Source of the DNA: Cladorhizidae sp. MBARI D1340-BT2
Lineage: Eukaryota > Porifera > Demospongiae > Poecilosclerida > Cladorhizidae
Assembly (NCBI GenBank): GCA_028752905.1
Contig: JAQNBH010000004.1
Span: 8,498,559 to 8,562,558 of the forward strand
Direction: 5' to 3'
DNA length: 64,000 nt
In this document: in pieces, positions 60,899-64,000 of the stretch
Numbering within the stretch: position 1 is the stretch's first letter
Layout: the number at the start of each line of letters is the position of its first letter
The notes under the pieces: model-generated
Seen by the model: only the letters and a program-made list of their open reading frames with translations
The model's database searches: none
What the model was told of the DNA's origin: nothing
Position numbers and translations under genes: made by a program

Positions 60899-61310
60899 GC
60901 AGGAAGTCCTCAAGTTATGACAGGGTTATGTTCCTTACAATGCGCTGTAAGTCGAATTTGTAGGTAAGTCGAGTCCTCCTCCCTCTATGCTGTACCATTC
61001 GCCATCACCTCAGAAGCAATAATTAAGGGTAGGCAATAAAGGTAAGAATCCAAATACAGGAGATCACAAGCCATGTGTAGTGCTTTATCCGAAGGCTTGA
61101 GTTGCACTGCGGGAGTAAGGGCAGGTCATTCGGTTTTCTGTCATGCTCAATGACTGCATGCTGGATAGAACCACCATACTTATGAGCAGCTTGCATAACT
61201 GTGACCATTGCTTTCCTTTCTTGCTCCTTGATGTGGTCAACAAAGGAGGAGCAGCCTTCGACCTGACTTTCCTCTTCCTAGACCATGGCATTCTAATTGG
61301 GTAATGCAAT
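60899..61310 (-). mobile_element. pogo/Tigger-type transposon remnant
   Basis: GGAAGTCCTCAAGTTATGAC then GGGTTATGTTCC and GTAAGTCGAA (60902-60965) look like a pogo/Tigger terminal repeat. On the minus strand inside it, a frame starts MPWSRKRKVRSKAAPP (61287) and, in another frame, MQAAHKYGGSIQHAVIEHD (61196), which resembles the N-terminal psq/CENP-B-type helix-turn-helix of such transposases. The DDE part is absent. Confidence 0.5.
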
Positions 61311-61825
61311 CAGCCAGTTCCATGAAACAGGCGAGTAATCCTCTATCATTATGGTTCTAGTCAGCACAACGATGATAGCAATCTAACCGGAAACTAAGGC
61401 AAACTTTTCTAGCAAGTGCAATAATCTTGGCAAATGAACAAGAAATCTTGTCTGATGTACAGCAACAAGAAACTCCTTATTGTCAGGGAATGTTCCACAA
61501 AATTACCATAAACTTTGATATTAACGAGTGACTGAAGGATGCCGATAACTGGTGCAACTGTGGTGCCCTAATTGAGCATAATTAGCAGCTTGGGCTCTAT
61601 ACATACAAATATATGTAGTCTGCAGTATTTCAAGGTTCACCAACTTTAATTAACTACAACACTAAAGCAATCATTTGCCACGTGCTCATGCACACAAAAT
61701 ACTGTCAAATGATGCTGTGCACAGCAACCACAATTAAGTTAAATAATTCAAAAATACCTTGAACATTCATGAGCCATATCCCGCACTCAACTTCTGATGC
61801 ACAAGTGAACTCGAATGGACCTTAA

Positions 61826-62083
61826 TTAAAGGCTGGTTCACAACACGATGCTGGCAGTTTGTCAATTGACCTTTGACCCGAGTGCCACAGTCACACGATG
61901 TTCTGATTGGTCCAACGCTGCATTTCAGATGCTAGATTAGAAATTTTTTCTTATCCAGCATTTATAATGCAGCATCGGACCAATCAGAACATTGCGTGTC
62001 CGTGGAACTCGGGTCAAAGGTCATTTGACAAACCGCATGCAATGCAATGCTCGGCCAGCATCATGTTGTGAACCAGCCTTTAA
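61826..62083. mobile_element. fold-back MITE with TTAA target duplication
   Basis: TTAA at 61826-61829 and 62080-62083 flank a 250-base element starting AGGCTGGTTCACAACACGAT and ending with the inverse. The arms extend about 100 bases inwards with some mismatches and one indel, sharing GACCTTTGACCCGAGT and ATGTTCTGATTGGTCC. The centre is about 40 bases. There is no coding capacity. Confidence 0.9.
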
Positions 62084-62320
62084 GTTTATAAGTTCCCACA
62101 GCTTAGACTATCTATGCAACTAGTTTATATGATATGTTGCAGGTTTTCATAGTGAGTGTACTGTGATAAAGCTATAGCTACAAACCTCAGCTATAACTGC
62201 TGCATTGGTTTAGGGTTTTGTCTAATGATTGAAGTTTACAACTGAAAATTTACCTGATTAGCTACTAACTTTCTAAGACCCACTGCTCAGGCTAACTATG
62301 CAACTTACTTATATATAGGA

Positions 62321-62370
62321 AATCCTCAAGCTACGACGTTAAGTTATGCCGTTTCGATGTTATCATAATA
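62321..62370 (+). mobile_element. pogo/Tigger-type terminus, second copy
   Basis: GGAAATCCTCAAGCTACGAC resembles the sequence at 60902 in direct orientation and continues with GTTAAGTTATGCCGTTTCGA. It is probably the end of another decayed copy; the partner terminus was not found. Confidence 0.4.
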
Positions 62371-63460
62371 ACAGTAAAATCACATTTAAGTTGCATACAA
62401 ATTTTGACACTACTGCTTACAATACTTTAGTTGCTCAATGTGATAGAAAACCGAACTCTGACTTTCGTAAGGCAATAGGTGAGCGAGATTACTTCCTGAA
62501 TTAACTAGATGATTGCTTCCTCTGCATTCAACGAGTTATAATCAGGTCGTGTGTTGTTATTTTTTCAAACCAGTTTTTTCAGTCTCATAAGGCAAGACTT
62601 CAGTTGAAATGCTGTCAAAAAATACACACTAAAAAGCTAATTATTTATCAAAATCACCATTCTAATCCACGTACATTGTCCACAAACACTACGTATCCAT
62701 ATTTTAGGGTTCAATCTCTGGATTGTCTGCTAAAAATACGTATCTAGGCAAAAATGGATTGCGCAGACTCAAAAGATGATCCACACATCATACTTGTTTA
62801 CTGGAATGCCTGCATGGCAGAAGAATCAGAGGTCCTAGTTGTGAGAGCAAGTGAAAAGGAACTGGGACTCTTGAAGCCATCGTCTGCTTGAGCCTCAGTA
62901 AGTGATGAACATGATAATCTGTGTTAAATCTTCACTGGAATAACTGGAAGCCTTTGTGGTTTGTTGTGTTTGGTGATGCTTGTAGGCAAGTCAGATTAAG
63001 AAAGCTCAGTGTATTATATGTCTCTCCTCTCTCAACAATTGAGGACCTATTGTTAGGACTTTTCTCTCCTTTACTCATACACACGCACGCAATAATAACT
63101 ATTCAAGAAAAGATCAAGAATGGCCAACTATCAAGCAATGTAAGCTTCCATGGTGAAATAGGAACTTACATTGAACAAAATATCTAACCACAATATTTAT
63201 ATAATTATCTAGGGTAAAAAATATGTATCCATTGACTCTTGACCTTAACTATTATATCTCAAACTTATTCTTTTTTTCTCTCTTCAATTTAAGTGTTCTC
63301 CACTTCCTTCTGTGAAGCTATGGATGTGAAAAGTCAAATTTTGTCAAATTTTAAATTTGCACCTTTCATGAACTGTGGATCTTTTTAAAATCATTACATT
63401 GCTTCATCTAAATGCACAAGCAATTATATGCTATCAAAAAATCTGACTGAGTGAACAGTG
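62371..63460. other. no gene recognised
   Basis: AT-rich. The frame at 62921-63187 has no recognisable domain. The next exon of the second receptor gene was searched for here and not seen. Confidence 0.4.
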
Positions 63461-63461
63461 A

Positions 63462-63664
63462 TTAAAACCCTTAGAACCCTATGCTCCCTAATATGTGCGT
63501 GCCTCCCACCCTGTGGTCCTGGAGAAAAAAATTACTAAAAAGTTTAAAGTCGATTATAATGCAAAAAAAGAAAAGAAAAAAAAAAAGCCGAAAAATCGGC
63601 CGCTCGGGTATATACCACTCTAGGTATCGGCCGAAAAACCGGCCGCTCGGGGTCTAAGAGTTAT
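63462..63664. repeat. short inverted-repeat element with duplicated CGGCCG palindromes
   Basis: The left end ACCCTTAGAACCC and right end GGGGTCTAAGAGT are imperfect inverse copies. Near the right, GCCGAAAAATCGGCCGCTCG occurs at about 63588 and again, with one change, at 63630. Each copy holds a CCGA-x4-TCGG type palindrome. It may be a further TTAA-type MITE (TTAA at 63462, TTAT at 63661). Confidence 0.5.
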
Positions 63665-64000
63665 TTTTAATAAATATCTTTGAGTTTAAAAGGTACTTTT
63701 TGGCAACATAATTTGTTAGCTATAGGTGTAAAACCAAAAGTTATGATAAGATTCATGGTCACATTTTTAGTATTGTACAAATGACAGAATGACATTCCAG
63801 TATGCTAGCAGTTACTTAATGGAACAGAAACCATTGCTTTCTCCACAATTTTCAATCTGCAATCTTTCTCTTTGAGATGACCATTTCTAGGTTACATCAA
63901 CACAAAGTGGTCAGGTGATGTCTGACCAATCTAAAACAGTGGTGGAAGCAGAGAGGGTGGGGTTAGGCATAGGCCTGCTTTAGCAGCCTGACAACAATAT

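Noticed and set aside
62700..62830. Possible next exons of the second receptor gene after ATTTTAG or GCGCAG
   Set aside because: Every phase compatible with exon 7 meets a stop before a donor, and no GPS motif appears.
1..64000. CRISPR arrays, bacterial operons, rRNA genes
   Set aside because: Direct repeats seen are minisatellites or microsatellites without spacer structure. Gene structure is eukaryotic and no rRNA sequence was recognised.

Overview
This is animal genomic DNA: AT-rich, intron-bearing and dense in transposons. There is no bacterial operon structure, and long open frames occur only in retroelements and a few exons. Two adhesion-type (GAIN/GPS, family B2) G-protein-coupled receptor genes on the + strand, together with Ty3/gypsy, Ty1/copia, hAT, piggyBac-type and pogo-type remnants, suggest an invertebrate. 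An early-branching animal such as a sponge is possible, but the species cannot be fixed from sequence alone.

Layout. 0.2-0.7 kb: a gypsy integrase remnant. 1.5-2.2 kb: a six-copy minisatellite. 2.3-10.4 kb: the 3' half of an adhesion GPCR gene in five phase-consistent exons (GPS, TM1, TM2-4, TM4/loop, TM5-7 plus tail). 12.0-17.5 kb and 18.9-22.8 kb: two decayed gypsy elements with the unusual pol order integrase before reverse transcriptase (GmR1-like), sharing one primer-binding site. 23.6-25.8 kb: a Ty1/copia relic. 25.8-40.8 kb: a head-to-tail duplication of a 7.5-kb unit. The unit contains minus-strand gypsy fragments, a signal-peptide first exon, a CAGA/CAGG microsatellite and a 23-bp perfect hairpin.

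From 36.8 kb to the right edge a second large gene runs through seven exons whose splice phases all match. It starts with the signal peptide in copy 2 of the duplication, continues with a large extracellular exon resembling reelin sub-repeats, and then small exons building a GAIN-type domain. Its GPS and membrane part should lie beyond the window. Its introns hold a hAT element (42.6-44.3), a tRNA-derived sequence (44.4), a gypsy integrase relic (46.4-47.0), a nearly intact CsRn1-like gypsy element with LTRs, target-site duplication and a candidate -1 frameshift site (47.5-52.0), two piggyBac-type elements (55.5 and 58.4) and, after the last exon seen, pogo-type and TTAA-targeting MITE sequences.

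The points most worth following are the second receptor gene and the duplication of its first exon, the integrase-first gypsy elements with a SCAN-like Gag, and the CsRn1-like element. All exon joins are inferred from splice consensus and reading-frame phase, not from transcripts.
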